Origin: Modicisalibacter muralis
GTDB taxonomy: Bacteria; Pseudomonadota; Gammaproteobacteria; Pseudomonadales; Halomonadaceae
Direction: 5' to 3'
Assembly (NCBI RefSeq): GCF_900102945.1
Contig: NZ_FNGI01000005.1
Span: 1 to 64,000 of the forward strand
Length of the DNA: 64,000 bases
The translations under genes and the position numbers were made by a program. The notes beneath the pieces were generated by a model. The model saw only the letters and a program-made list of their open reading frames with translations. It was not told where the DNA came from and did no database searches. Position 1 is the stretch's first letter. Each line of letters begins with the position of its first letter. Shown here one piece after another: positions 39,695-48,743 of this stretch.

Positions 39695-41050
39695 ATGAGC
39701 AAGAATCCGGAGAAGCTCCGGCCCAAACTGGCCAGGCTCAGTGAAGCGTTGGAAAGCGGCGCGCTGGATCAGGCACGGCGCATGCTCAACCGGGGATTGG
39801 CACCGGTCGATGTCGCGCACCTGCTCGAATCCACGCCGCCCAAGGAGCGCGATGTTCTCTGGGAACTGATCGAACCCGAGCTGCAGGGCGACGTGCTTCA
39901 ATACCTCGGCGAGGACATCCAGGTCGAGTTCCTCAACCGCATGGATGCCCAGCAACTGGTTTCGGCGACCGAAGGGCTCGATGTCGACGACCTCGCCGAC
40001 CTGCTCCAGCGCCTGCCCAACACCGTCACGCTCGAAGTGCTCGCCTCGATGGAGGCCCAGGAACGCCAGCGTCTGGAAACCGTGCTGTCCTACCCGGAGG
40101 ACACCGCTGGCGGGTTGATGAATACGGATACCCTGACGATCCGTCCCGACATTACCCTCGATGTGGTGCTGCGCTACCTGCGCCGCCACGAGCGCCTGCC
40201 GGATACCACCGACAGCCTGCTGGTGGTGACGCGCAGCGATAAACTGATCGGTAGCCTGCCGATCAACCGCCTGCTGGTTTCCGAGCCATCGATGCTGGTG
40301 CGCGAAGTCATGGATACCGACATGCTGAGTATTCAGGCCACCGCCGAGGATACCGACGTCGCCAATCTATTCGAGAAGTTCGATCTGGTCTCGGCCCCGG
40401 TCATCGGCAGTGACGGCCACCTGCTGGGCCGGATCACCATCGACGACGTGGTCGATGTGATTCGTGGCGATGCCGAGCACCAGATGATGAGCATGGCCGG
40501 TCTCGACGAAGACGAGGACACCTTCGCGCCGGCCTGGCGTACCAGCCGCCGGCGCGCCGTGTGGCTGGGCATCAATCTGATCACCGCGTTCATGGCCGCC
40601 GCAGTGATCGGCATGTTCGAAGCCACCATCGCGCAGGTCACCGCGCTTGCGGTATTGATGCCAATCGTCGCCAGCATGGGCGGCATCGCCGGCTCGCAAG
40701 CACTGACCGTGCTGATTCGCGGCATCGCACTCGGCCATGTTTCAGGCTCCAACGTCCGCTGGCTACTCAATCGCGAACTGATCGTCGGCGCCTTGAACGG
40801 GCTACTCTGGGCGCTGGTGATAGCCGCCATCGCCGTGGCCTGGTTCGGTGATCTCGCCCTGGGCGGCATCATCGCCGCCGCCATCGTCATCAATCTGCTG
40901 TTCGCCGCCCTGTGCGGCACGCTGCTGCCGGTGATCCTCAGGCGGCTCAATATCGATGCAGCGCTGTCGGGCAGCGTGATCCTGACCACCGTCACCGACG
41001 TGATCGGTTTTTTGGCCTTTCTTGGGTTGGCGACGGTTTTCTATCTCTAA
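39695..41050 (+). CDS. mgtE: Magnesium transporter MgtE
   Basis: Magnesium channel of the inner membrane gated by cytosolic Mg. The roughly 451 residues show the N-terminal superhelical domain (about 1-130), two CBS repeats (about 135-255; PEDTAGGLMNTD, DMLSIQATAEDTDVANLFEKFDL), a connecting helix and five C-terminal transmembrane helices with the pore segment PIVASMGGIAGSQALTVLIRG. The ATG at 39695 is preferred to one four codons upstream, which has GAGG touching it. It ends at the inverted repeat element A, whose strand includes the terminator. Confidence 0.94.
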   Translation: MSKNPEKLRPKLARLSEALESGALDQARRMLNRGLAPVDVAHLLESTPPKERDVLWELIEPELQGDVLQYLGEDIQVEFLNRMDAQQLVSATEGLDVDDLADLLQRLPNTVTLEVLASMEAQERQRLETVLSYPEDTAGGLMNTDTLTIRPDITLDVVLRYLRRHERLPDTTDSLLVVTRSDKLIGSLPINRLLVSEPSMLVREVMDTDMLSIQATAEDTDVANLFEKFDLVSAPVIGSDGHLLGRITIDDVVDVIRGDAEHQMMSMAGLDEDEDTFAPAWRTSRRRAVWLGINLITAFMAAAVIGMFEATIAQVTALAVLMPIVASMGGIAGSQALTVLIRGIALGHVSGSNVRWLLNRELIVGALNGLLWALVIAAIAVAWFGDLALGGIIAAAIVINLLFAALCGTLLPVILRRLNIDAALSGSVILTTVTDVIGFLAFLGLATVFYL

Positions 41051-41078
41051 AGCTAGAAGCTAGAAGCTAGAAGCTAGA
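41051..41078 (+). repeat. Four perfect tandem copies of AGCTAGA
   Basis: Directly after the mgtE stop codon the heptamer AGCTAGA occurs four times without interruption, followed by AGCCAAG. It is the outer arm of repeat element A; the copy at 43087-43191 has only two units, so the array length varies. Confidence 0.9.
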
Positions 41079-41109
41079 AGCCAAGAATGGCCTCGGCTCT
41101 TGGCTTTTT
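41079..41109 (+). terminator. Terminator after mgtE, within repeat copy A
   Basis: AGCCAAGA (41079-41086) pairs with TCTTGGCT (41098-41105) around 11 bases and runs into TTTTT. It ends mgtE transcription and uses sequence specific to copy A. Confidence 0.8.
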
Positions 41110-41176
41110 CTTCAAGGCACGTAGTGCCGGTCTTCCAGCTTCCAGCCGCGAAGCGACGCTCTTCCAGCTCGTTTCT

Positions 41177-42517
41177 TTAGCCCCCGGCGACGGTCATGTT
41201 ATCGATCAGCCAACTGCCCGAATGCACGCTGCCGCGAGTATCGATGTCGTCGCCCACGCCGAGTAGATTGGCGAACATGTCGTTGAGATTGCCGGCAATG
41301 GTGAACTCCTCGACCGGGTATTGAATCTCACCATTCTCGACCCAGAAGCCGGCCGCGCCGCGTGAGTAGTCGCCGGTCACGCCGTTAACGCCCTGACCCA
41401 TCAGCTCGGTGACCAGCACGCCACGCCCCATGCGTTCCAGCAATTCGCGCTGACTGTCGAGCGGTGCCTGAATGCGCAGGTTGCGCGCTCCACCGGCGTT
41501 ACCGGTCGAGGTCATGCCCAAGCGCCGGGCGCTGTAAGCCGACAGCATATAGCTAGCCACGCGCCCGCCGTCGACAAACAGATTGTCGCGGGTATAAACG
41601 CCGTCGTTATCGAACGCTGCGCTGGCCATGGCGCCGATTTCCCGGGGCTTCTCGCCGAGACTGAACCATTCGGGAAACAGCGGCTTGCCCAGGCTATCGC
41701 ACAGAAAGGAGGCCTCGCGGTACAGCGCTCCGCCGGCGATCGCACCGAGCAAATGATTGATCAAGCCGCCCGCCATCTCGGGTGCGAACATGACCGGCAA
41801 ACGCCCGGTCGCCGGTCGCTTCGATCCCAGGCGGCGCAGTGTGCGCTCGGCGGCACTACGGCCGATGGCCTCCGGCGAGGCCAATAGCGCCGGGTCGCGA
41901 ACGCTACTGTAGTCATAGTCACGCTGCATGCCCTGCTCGTCACGCGCGATCAGCATGCACGACAGCGAATGACGGCTGCCACGCTGGCCGGCGAGAAAGC
42001 CATGACTGTTGCCATACACGCGTACGCCCTCACCGCTGGACACCCCCGCGCCATCGGAATTGGCGATACCTTCGACGGCGCGACCGGCATTCTCGCACGC
42101 CAGTGCCAGTTCGATCGCCTCGTCAGTGGTCAATTGCCAGGGGTGATGCACCTCGAGATCGGGGAACTCGGTGGCCATCAATTCGGCATCGGCCAGCCCC
42201 GAGGCCGGGTCTTCGCCGGTATGACGGGCAATCGCGATAGCCTTTTCCACCACCGCGCGAATCGACGCCTCGCCGGCATCCGATGACGAGGCGCTGCCCT
42301 TGCGTTTACCGACATAAACGGTCACGGCGATGCCCTGATCGCGCGCCAGTTCGACGGTTTCCACCTCGCCCATGCGCACGCTGATTTCGGCGCCCTGATC
42401 GACGCTGGCGCCGACTTCACAGGCATCGGCGCCCAGGCGTCGCGCCTGCTCCAGAGCATCCGCGACGCGTGCCTCCAATAACGTTTGTTGAGCGGCGGCA
42501 TCGAAAGCCTGAGTCAT
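41177..42517 (-). CDS. pmbA: Metalloprotease-family protein PmbA/TldE
   Basis: Partner of TldD; the TldD/TldE heterodimer is a zinc protease that unfolds and cuts peptides, with known roles in microcin B17 maturation and CcdA turnover. The 446 residues belong to the PmbA/TldD superfamily but lack an HExxxH motif, as expected for the TldE half. N-terminal VGASVDQGAEISVRMGEVETVE and C-terminal GDYSRGAAGFWVENGEI are typical. It is divergent from darP; tldD lies 1.9 kb away beyond darP. Confidence 0.95.
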   Translation of the reverse strand: MTQAFDAAAQQTLLEARVADALEQARRLGADACEVGASVDQGAEISVRMGEVETVELARDQGIAVTVYVGKRKGSASSSDAGEASIRAVVEKAIAIARHTGEDPASGLADAELMATEFPDLEVHHPWQLTTDEAIELALACENAGRAVEGIANSDGAGVSSGEGVRVYGNSHGFLAGQRGSRHSLSCMLIARDEQGMQRDYDYSSVRDPALLASPEAIGRSAAERTLRRLGSKRPATGRLPVMFAPEMAGGLINHLLGAIAGGALYREASFLCDSLGKPLFPEWFSLGEKPREIGAMASAAFDNDGVYTRDNLFVDGGRVASYMLSAYSARRLGMTSTGNAGGARNLRIQAPLDSQRELLERMGRGVLVTELMGQGVNGVTGDYSRGAAGFWVENGEIQYPVEEFTIAGNLNDMFANLLGVGDDIDTRGSVHSGSWLIDNMTVAGG

Positions 42518-42543
42518 GTTGATCTCCTTGTCACGAGGCAGGC

Positions 42544-42552
42544 TGGTATACT
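42544..42552 (+). promoter_or_regulatory. Extended -10 promoter for darP
   Basis: TGGTATACT combines the TGn extension with TATACT. A well-spaced -35 is not present (TTGTCA lies only 13 bases upstream), as is usual for extended -10 promoters. The start point near 42559 is about 22 bases before the darP ATG. Confidence 0.5.
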
Positions 42553-42580
42553 ACGCCCACCTCCCAATGATGGTAATGGC

Positions 42581-43087
42581 ATGTCATTCGAGTCACCCGC
42601 CGACCAACAGGGTCGGCCGAGCAAGACCCAGCTCAAGCAGGAAATGCAGGCACTGCAGGCGCTGGGCGAAAAGATCATCGCGCTATCCAATGCCCAGCGC
42701 GCGCGGCTACCGCTATCCACCGATATGCTCGCGGCGGTCGAGGAAACCTCGCGCATCCGCTCTCACGAAGGTCGCCGCCGCCACATGCAGTACGTCGGCA
42801 AGGTCATGCGGCGCGAGGACCTCGCCGCTATTCAGGCCGCTTTCGACGAGTTCGAGCAGGAAAGCGCGCGTCGCGATCACGTCTTCCACCGTCTGGAGAA
42901 ATGGCGTGACCGGCTGATCGACGACGACAACGAAGCGCTGGAAGCCTTTATCGCCGAGTACCCTGACGTCGACCGCCAGGCACTGCGCCAGTTGATCCGC
43001 AATGCCCGTACCGAGCGCGAGCGCGGTAAGCCACCGGCCAGTGCCCGCAAGCTGTTCAAGCTGATCCGCGACACCGCCGGACTGTAA
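42581..43087 (+). CDS. darP: Ribosome biogenesis factor DarP (YjgA family)
   Basis: Late 50S-subunit assembly factor of the DUF615 family. The 168 residues are predicted mostly helical: GRPSKTQLKQEMQALQALGEKIIALS at the N-terminus and RRRHMQYVGKVMRREDLAAIQAAFDEFE in the middle, with a basic C-terminal helix. It is slightly shorter than E. coli YjgA (183). The ATG at 42581 lacks a strong Shine-Dalgarno. It is divergent from pmbA, a widely conserved neighbourhood, and its stop codon runs directly into repeat copy B. Confidence 0.92.
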   Translation: MSFESPADQQGRPSKTQLKQEMQALQALGEKIIALSNAQRARLPLSTDMLAAVEETSRIRSHEGRRRHMQYVGKVMRREDLAAIQAAFDEFEQESARRDHVFHRLEKWRDRLIDDDNEALEAFIAEYPDVDRQALRQLIRNARTERERGKPPASARKLFKLIRDTAGL

Positions 43088-43191
43088 GCTATAAGAGCGC
43101 CGCTATGCGGCTGGAAGCTGGAAGACCGGCGCTGCGCGCCTCGAAGAAAAACAGGAAACAATAATTATTCCCGGCTTCTAGCTTCTAGCTA
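43087..43191 (+). repeat. Structured intergenic repeat, copy B
   Basis: Plus-strand copy of the element at 41051-41169. It holds GCCGC-TAT-GCGGC, GCTGGAAGCTGGAAG, the hairpin GGCGC-TGC-GCGCC, GAAGAAAAA, a 21-base variable stretch and GGCTTCTAGCTTCTAGC. The second hairpin differs from copy A at two stem positions that change together (G-C to A-T), so base pairing is kept. It starts at the darP stop in the sense direction of darP and reaches the convergent tldD stop codon, which lies within its last bases. Confidence 0.85.
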
Positions 43192-44643
43192 GGATTGCGT
43201 TCCGCCGACGGTAAGCTCATCGAGTTTCAACGTCGGCTGGCCCACACCCACCGGTACGCCCTGGCCTTCCTTGCCGCAGACACCGATGCCGGTATCCAGC
43301 GCCATGTCGTGGCCGATCATCGACACCCGAGACATCGCTTCGGGGCCGTTGCCGATCAGCGTCGCGCTCTTGACCGGCGAGGTGATGCGCCCGTCTTCGA
43401 TCAGGTAGGCTTCGCTGGCCGAGAACACGAACTTGCCCGAGGTGATATCGACCTGGCCGCCACCGAAGCTGACCGCGTAGATGCCACGCTTGACGCTCTT
43501 GATGATATCTTCCGGCGCATCCTGGCCGGCCAGCATGTAGGTATTGGTCATGCGCGGCATCGGCAGGTGCGCGTAGGACTCGCGCCGCGCATTGCCGGTG
43601 GGCGCCATGCCCATCAGGCGCGCGTTCAACTTGTCCTGCATGTAGCCGGTGAGGACGCCGTCCTCGATCAACGGTGTATAGGCGCCCGGCGTACCCTCGT
43701 CATCGACGCTCAACGAACCGCGCCGGTCGGCCAGGGTGGCATCGTCGACCACGGTGACGCCCGGCGATGCGACGCGCTGGCCCATGCGTCCGGCAAACGC
43801 CGAACTGCCCTTGCGATTGAAATCGCCCTCCAGGCCGTGACCGACCGCCTCGTGCAGCAGGATGCCCGGCCAGCCCGGCCCCAGCACCACCGGCATCTGG
43901 CCGGCCGGGGCATCCAGCGCCTCAAGATTGACCAACGCCTGACGTACCGCCTCGCTGGCGAAGCGCTCGGCGACGTTCTCATCGCGCAGGCGGGACATGG
44001 CGTAGCGACCGCCTCCACCGGCGCTGCCACGCTCGCGACGCCCGCCCTTGGTCACGATCACGCTGACGTTGAAGCGCACCAGGGGGCGAATATCCGCCGC
44101 CAGAGTGCCATCGCTGGCACGCACCAGCACGACTTCGTGAACCCCGGTGAGCGACGCACTGACCTGAGCCACCGCCGGATCGGCAGCGCGCGCCACACGA
44201 TCGGCCTGCTTGAGCATGGCAATCTTGTCCTCGGCGGACAGCCCGGAAAGCGGGTCGACGCCGGCATAGCGCAGCGCCGCCGATGCGGGATTGGGTGTTG
44301 CCAACGCCAATCGCGCCCCACTGCGCGCGATGTTCGCCGCGGTACTGCCGGTTTCGGCCAGTGCCTCGGCGGTAATCTGATTGGAATAGGCGAAGCCGGT
44401 TTTCTCGCCAGCCAGCGCACGCACGCCGACGCCGCCGTCGATGCTGTAGCTGGCGTCTTTGACCTCGCCGTCCTCCAGCACCCAGCTCTCGTGCCAGCTA
44501 CGCTGGAAATACAGATCGGCATAATCGATACCCGCGCCCAGCGCATGACCCAGGCCGGGTTCCAGCGCCTCGGCATCCAGCCCTCCAGGCGCCAGCAGAG
44601 TGGCGATGGCCTCGTCGAGAGGCGATTGGGACAATAGCGTCAT
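43189..44643 (-). CDS. tldD: Metalloprotease TldD
   Basis: Catalytic half of the TldD/TldE protease. The 484 residues carry the zinc motif [11 protein letters not shown] (about residues 252-262), a Glu in the following helix and the distal Cys of the family ([13 protein letters not shown]). The ATG at 44643 overlaps the yhdP stop (ATGA); upstream in-frame codons lie within yhdP. The TAG stop is formed by the AGCTAG at the edge of repeat copy B. Confidence 0.96.
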   Translation of the reverse strand: MTLLSQSPLDEAIATLLAPGGLDAEALEPGLGHALGAGIDYADLYFQRSWHESWVLEDGEVKDASYSIDGGVGVRALAGEKTGFAYSNQITAEALAETGSTAANIARSGARLALATPNPASAALRYAGVDPLSGLSAEDKIAMLKQADRVARAADPAVAQVSASLTGVHEVVLVRASDGTLAADIRPLVRFNVSVIVTKGGRRERGSAGGGGRYAMSRLRDENVAERFASEAVRQALVNLEALDAPAGQMPVVLGPGWPGILLHEAVGHGLEGDFNRKGSSAFAGRMGQRVASPGVTVVDDATLADRRGSLSVDDEGTPGAYTPLIEDGVLTGYMQDKLNARLMGMAPTGNARRESYAHLPMPRMTNTYMLAGQDAPEDIIKSVKRGIYAVSFGGGQVDITSGKFVFSASEAYLIEDGRITSPVKSATLIGNGPEAMSRVSMIGHDMALDTGIGVCGKEGQGVPVGVGQPTLKLDELTVGGTQS

Positions 44644-47600
44644 TCGGCATTTTCCAGAGTGATTTGCGGCGAGGTCCATGGACCTTGCACGCGGTAGTGA
44701 ATTCGCGTCACCTTATCGAGCCAGCCGCCGAATATCTTATCGGCAAGAAACAAGGCGCCCCCCACATAAGGCGCACCCACGAGAACCGCAGCCAACGGCA
44801 GATTCTGGCTAACCGGCACGGTGATTCCCAGCAGCATATCCAAACGCCGGGCAGCGAGATCGACGCCACCCTCTAAGGTAAATTGGGTGGACGGTCCGTC
44901 GATTTCAACCGGCCCACGGGTTTGTAGACGTCCACCATACAACGTCGCACTGCCCCTGACACTGTCGAAGGCGGTCCCCTCGCCGGTCACGTCGGAGAAA
45001 TCGAGGCGCAGGCGACGCAGCAGGTTATCCACATTGAGCAGCCCGATCAGGCGCGCCGAGGGTGAATCGAGCGTCACGAAGCGTCCATCTTCCAGAGCCA
45101 CCTCGATACTGCCTCGCGAACGCTCCAGGGCGAACTGCCATGGCGCGCCGGGCCAGGCCAACTGCGACTCGACCTGGGTTCTGGCGCTGCGGATCGCTAC
45201 CGGCTGCCCGAGCGCCTTGAGCGCCGACCCCAGATCGCCTCCGGTCAGTGCCAGGCGCGAGCGCGTCAGGCTGGCCTCGGGGCCCGACGCCTCCCAAACC
45301 AGTTCGCCCGCCGCCGTGACCTCGCCCAATGTCAGTGAAAGCGGCGCCACGCGCAAACGCTGTGGTGATGCCTGCCAGCTTGCGGAAAGCGGTCCCAGGC
45401 GGCGCCCCTGGCGCAGTATCGTATCGATCGTGATATCGCCACTGGGCACCTTGTCCAGCCACCCGGGCAATGGCTTGGGCTCCGGCGCGGTAGCGATCGC
45501 CTCGGAAAGCTCCGGCATCTGCGTCGGTTGCGGCATCAGCGTGTCCAGGTTCAAGCGGGTCAGATCGATGCTCAGCGGCGTCGTCTGATTCGGCCGGTAG
45601 CTTGCCTGACCCTGCATCAGGGTGCCGGCGAGATCGAGCCGCCAGCCATCGGCCAACGGGCTGGCGCTCGCCTCGAGCGAACCCAGGCAGCGCTCGTCGA
45701 AGTGCAGGCAGCCAGTATCGATCACGATCCGCCGTAGCGACGGCAATGCCGTACCCGGCTGCGCAACCGGCCCGGAAGCGACCGACGCCGGCGCATCGTC
45801 GGATGGCGTCTCGCCCAGCGCCGCCAAGGCACTCTGCCAACGGCCCAGATACAGCCGCGGCGTGCGCCATATGACATTCCACCCCTGATCGCCTGGCCAT
45901 TGCGCCGAGGCCGGCCAACGTTCCAGCCATATCTGGCCCTGACCCTGCCCCGGTGCCGGCCCCAGCGAGCGCCAGCGCAGACGCAGCCGATCGGCCAGAT
46001 CGACGGTCAGCCGCTGCCCCGGCGTCGCCTCGACGTGCAGCGCAACCCCCTCGTCGAGACGCTTGCCGAACGGTGGCGGTAGCAGGATAGCCAGGCCCTG
46101 TAGATCGCTCTCAACGCTAAGGTGCGGTTCCTCGCCTTTTAGGTCGAGTTGCGCCGAATACGGAAAGTAGCCACTCAGTAACCCGTCGAGCTGCGCCATG
46201 CCGGCCCACTGCAACAGGCCGCGTGCCAGGGCGCGGCCTTCGAAAGCGATGCCCTCGCCACCTACGTCGAAGCGTGCCAATAACGGCCCCTCGAAGGCAC
46301 GCGCGCCCAATTCACCGGTCAGGAAATCAGTGTTCTTGGCGTGCCGGTAATGCAGCGCGCCGTTGACGTTGCCCAGCGTCAGATCGATCTCTGAAAAGGT
46401 CAGGCTCGGCGCATCGACGCTAGCCTGGACATCCACCTCGAGCGCCTCGGGATTCTCCATCGGTACGTCCAGCGCCAACTCGCCGATGACCCGGCCCTCG
46501 CTACGCCAGCGTGCAAAAGCGTCCATGCCCTCGATAGGTGCCTCGGCGAGAAAGCGAAACAACCCTTGGGTCGGCCCCTGCACCGGGCCTGTCACGCTAA
46601 GCCTTTCATCTTCCAGCGCGACCCGGGTTCCTTCACTGACCAATCCCAGCGTTTCGGCATGGTCTACCGTGGCGTGCAGCGTCTCGTTGACCAATTCCAG
46701 CCGACCGCTGACGTTTTCCAGCGCCGGCCATTCGGGGTCGTAAGTCAGCTTCCCGTCCTCGACGTCCAGAGCCAGACGCAGTTCGCCATCGAATTCATCG
46801 GTGTCGGTTTTGCTGGCTGGCTGGCCAGTGTTGTCTGACTCGTCGGTATCGTCGTCATCATCCAGCGTCTGTTCGAGATGCAGGGTGCCATGCGGCACGC
46901 GACCGGCGATGCCGCCCGCCAGCCACTCGCGCAGCTCCGCGTCGAGAATATCGACCGGAAGCCACTCCATCAGTGGTGTGTCGATTGCATCGACGTCGCG
47001 CATATCCAGGTTCAATTCTAGTTTGCCGCTATCGCCGCTCGCGCTGTCACCAGTCGAAGCAACGTCGCTTGAGTGGCTATTGGTCGAGGCATAATGAAAG
47101 TCGCCATCCACCCTGGCGCCACGCCAGACGGCCTTCAGGCGCTCGCCGGTCACACTGAATGCGTCGCTGCCGCCGTCAAGCGCCCAACTCACCTTGCCGG
47201 ACGCCCAATCCAGTGCCATGGGTGCGGCGTATAGTTCGGGGAATGCCAGTTGCATGCCCGGCCGACCGACGAAACGCACATGACCCTCACGACCTTGCGC
47301 TTCAACCCAGCCGTCCAGCGGTCCACCGCCGGGAATACCCTGCCAGGGCGAAACCGCAACGTCTTGCAGAGCCGCCTTGGCCAGCCATTGGCCATGTTGC
47401 CTGCCAACCGCCAGCCCTGAGATCAGCCCTTGGGGCGCCAGGGTGCCGAGCGTTCGGCTCAGCGATTCAGGCAGTGGCAGTTGCTGGGCCCACGCCGTTA
47501 CGACGCCAAGCTCGATGGATGTACTGCGTGCTTGCCAGCCTTGCGCGTCTCCCTCGAGATACAGCCGCTGCGGCAACGGCGAGGTCGGGATGGCTTCGCT

Positions 47601-48581
47601 ATGCAATGCAAGCTCGTTCACCCAGGCCCGCCAGGCGCCCTGCTCATCCCGCAACCATTGCCCCTTGGCGCCGATATCGTTCAAAACGAGTGGACCAGCG
47701 TCGCTGGTCAGCGTCATTTCCCCAATGGCCAGGCGCGCCCGGGCATCCGCCAGTTGGCCAGCCTGCCAGTTCCCCCAGACTTCGGCTTCACCGGACAACC
47801 CGGTAACACGCACCGGCGACTGTTCGGTCAACAACCGGCTCAGCCGTGCAAGGCTGTCCAGGTTGATGCTCGCTTGCAGCCGGGCATTGAAGTCGTCCGC
47901 CCCCCCTGAGCCGGGCACGACCTCCAGCACGGCCTGCAGCGCACGTTCGTCGACGCCTTCGACGAATACCTGGCCTTCGATGCGCGCACGCTCGGGCGCG
48001 CCAACCATCAATAGCCGTGGCGCGACCAGCGTGACACTGCCGTCGACGCCATGCAGCACCAGACGCAGGTCGTCGACCACGGCACGCTGGCGCAGCAGAA
48101 CGCCGATCCAGAAATCGAGGCGCTTGAGGTTGAACCGCGACTCGGGAACCAGTTCGGGCGGGAGTTCGGCGGGCTGTGGCCAGTGCCAACCGCCGTCGCT
48201 CTTCTGATAGAGGTGCAGGGTGGCATGGCTCACCCGCGCGCGACTGAAGATGGGAAACCAGGCCCGCAACGAGGCGCTGGCATCGAGGCGCAGATCGACC
48301 TGTTCGACGTCCAGCAGCGGAACGGAGTCGATACCCGCCTGCCCCGTCAAGTGCAGACCGTCGATGGCCAGCACCGGATCGAGCCCACGGATGCCGCTCT
48401 CGATCGCCTCGACGCGCAGCGTCGCATTGAATTGGCGGGCCAGCATGGCGCTGAGATCGTCACGCAGTATATCGGCCTGGCTGGCCGCCAGGCGCAGGCC
48501 ACCAAGCAGCAGCGCCAACAAGGTCAACCCTATGGCAAGCAGCGTCAGCGCCCAGCGCAGTACGATACGAAACGGGCTCAT
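44640..48581 (-). CDS. yhdP: YhdP family AsmA-like envelope protein
   Basis: Very large inner-membrane-anchored protein of 1313 residues. YhdP, TamB and YdbH are thought to be bridge proteins that carry phospholipids to the outer membrane. One N-terminal transmembrane helix ([22 protein letters not shown], residues 9-30) is followed by a long beta-rich periplasmic region and the DUF3971/AsmA-type C-terminal domain. A low-complexity acidic insert ([15 protein letters not shown]) occurs around residue 575. It lies between rng and tldD as in other gammaproteobacteria. Confidence 0.93.
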   Translation of the reverse strand: MSPFRIVLRWALTLLAIGLTLLALLLGGLRLAASQADILRDDLSAMLARQFNATLRVEAIESGIRGLDPVLAIDGLHLTGQAGIDSVPLLDVEQVDLRLDASASLRAWFPIFSRARVSHATLHLYQKSDGGWHWPQPAELPPELVPESRFNLKRLDFWIGVLLRQRAVVDDLRLVLHGVDGSVTLVAPRLLMVGAPERARIEGQVFVEGVDERALQAVLEVVPGSGGADDFNARLQASINLDSLARLSRLLTEQSPVRVTGLSGEAEVWGNWQAGQLADARARLAIGEMTLTSDAGPLVLNDIGAKGQWLRDEQGAWRAWVNELALHSEAIPTSPLPQRLYLEGDAQGWQARSTSIELGVVTAWAQQLPLPESLSRTLGTLAPQGLISGLAVGRQHGQWLAKAALQDVAVSPWQGIPGGGPLDGWVEAQGREGHVRFVGRPGMQLAFPELYAAPMALDWASGKVSWALDGGSDAFSVTGERLKAVWRGARVDGDFHYASTNSHSSDVASTGDSASGDSGKLELNLDMRDVDAIDTPLMEWLPVDILDAELREWLAGGIAGRVPHGTLHLEQTLDDDDDTDESDNTGQPASKTDTDEFDGELRLALDVEDGKLTYDPEWPALENVSGRLELVNETLHATVDHAETLGLVSEGTRVALEDERLSVTGPVQGPTQGLFRFLAEAPIEGMDAFARWRSEGRVIGELALDVPMENPEALEVDVQASVDAPSLTFSEIDLTLGNVNGALHYRHAKNTDFLTGELGARAFEGPLLARFDVGGEGIAFEGRALARGLLQWAGMAQLDGLLSGYFPYSAQLDLKGEEPHLSVESDLQGLAILLPPPFGKRLDEGVALHVEATPGQRLTVDLADRLRLRWRSLGPAPGQGQGQIWLERWPASAQWPGDQGWNVIWRTPRLYLGRWQSALAALGETPSDDAPASVASGPVAQPGTALPSLRRIVIDTGCLHFDERCLGSLEASASPLADGWRLDLAGTLMQGQASYRPNQTTPLSIDLTRLNLDTLMPQPTQMPELSEAIATAPEPKPLPGWLDKVPSGDITIDTILRQGRRLGPLSASWQASPQRLRVAPLSLTLGEVTAAGELVWEASGPEASLTRSRLALTGGDLGSALKALGQPVAIRSARTQVESQLAWPGAPWQFALERSRGSIEVALEDGRFVTLDSPSARLIGLLNVDNLLRRLRLDFSDVTGEGTAFDSVRGSATLYGGRLQTRGPVEIDGPSTQFTLEGGVDLAARRLDMLLGITVPVSQNLPLAAVLVGAPYVGGALFLADKIFGGWLDKVTRIHYRVQGPWTSPQITLENAE

Positions 48582-48743
48582 AATTCAAGTCCTTACGAAA
48601 ACGGCCTGCGCTCGCCCATACGGCGTCTAAAATCGGCTAAGCATACGCATTTACAAGCGCAAACTCCGCTATTTACCCGTTTTTTGCTTGGTCCGGTCAT
48701 CGTTCACCGCCTTTTCATAGAACCACTTTTGCAGAAGAGGGGG
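48582..48743. other. Spacer between rng and yhdP, nothing recognised
   Basis: This 162-base AT-richer spacer lies between two co-directional genes. No ORF, hairpin with T-run or consensus promoter was seen; transcription of yhdP may continue from rng. Confidence 0.4.

Larger units (their letters stand above)
41051..41169 (-). repeat. Structured intergenic repeat, copy A
   Basis: Read on the minus strand this segment aligns with 43087-43191 on the plus strand. The 57-base core (41112-41168 region) differs at seven positions. In order it holds a GTCGC/GCGGC hairpin, GCTGGAAGCTGGAAG, the hairpin GGCAC-TAC-GTGCC, GAAGAAAAA, a variable stretch of about 22 bases and GGCTTCTAGCTTCTAGC. GCTGGAAGCTGGAAG can pair over 15 bases with CTTCTAGCTTCTAGC using two G-U pairs, giving a long hairpin in RNA of this strand. 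It starts eight bases after the pmbA stop, in the sense direction of pmbA. Confidence 0.85.

Noticed and set aside
41051-43191. Composite transposon bounded by the inverted repeats
   Set aside because: The enclosed genes pmbA and darP are conserved housekeeping genes in a widely conserved order, with no transposase and no target-site duplication seen.
43195-44637. Plus-strand open frame of about 480 codons opposite tldD
   Set aside because: It spans tldD almost exactly, and the zinc-protease motif on the other strand shows which frame is real.
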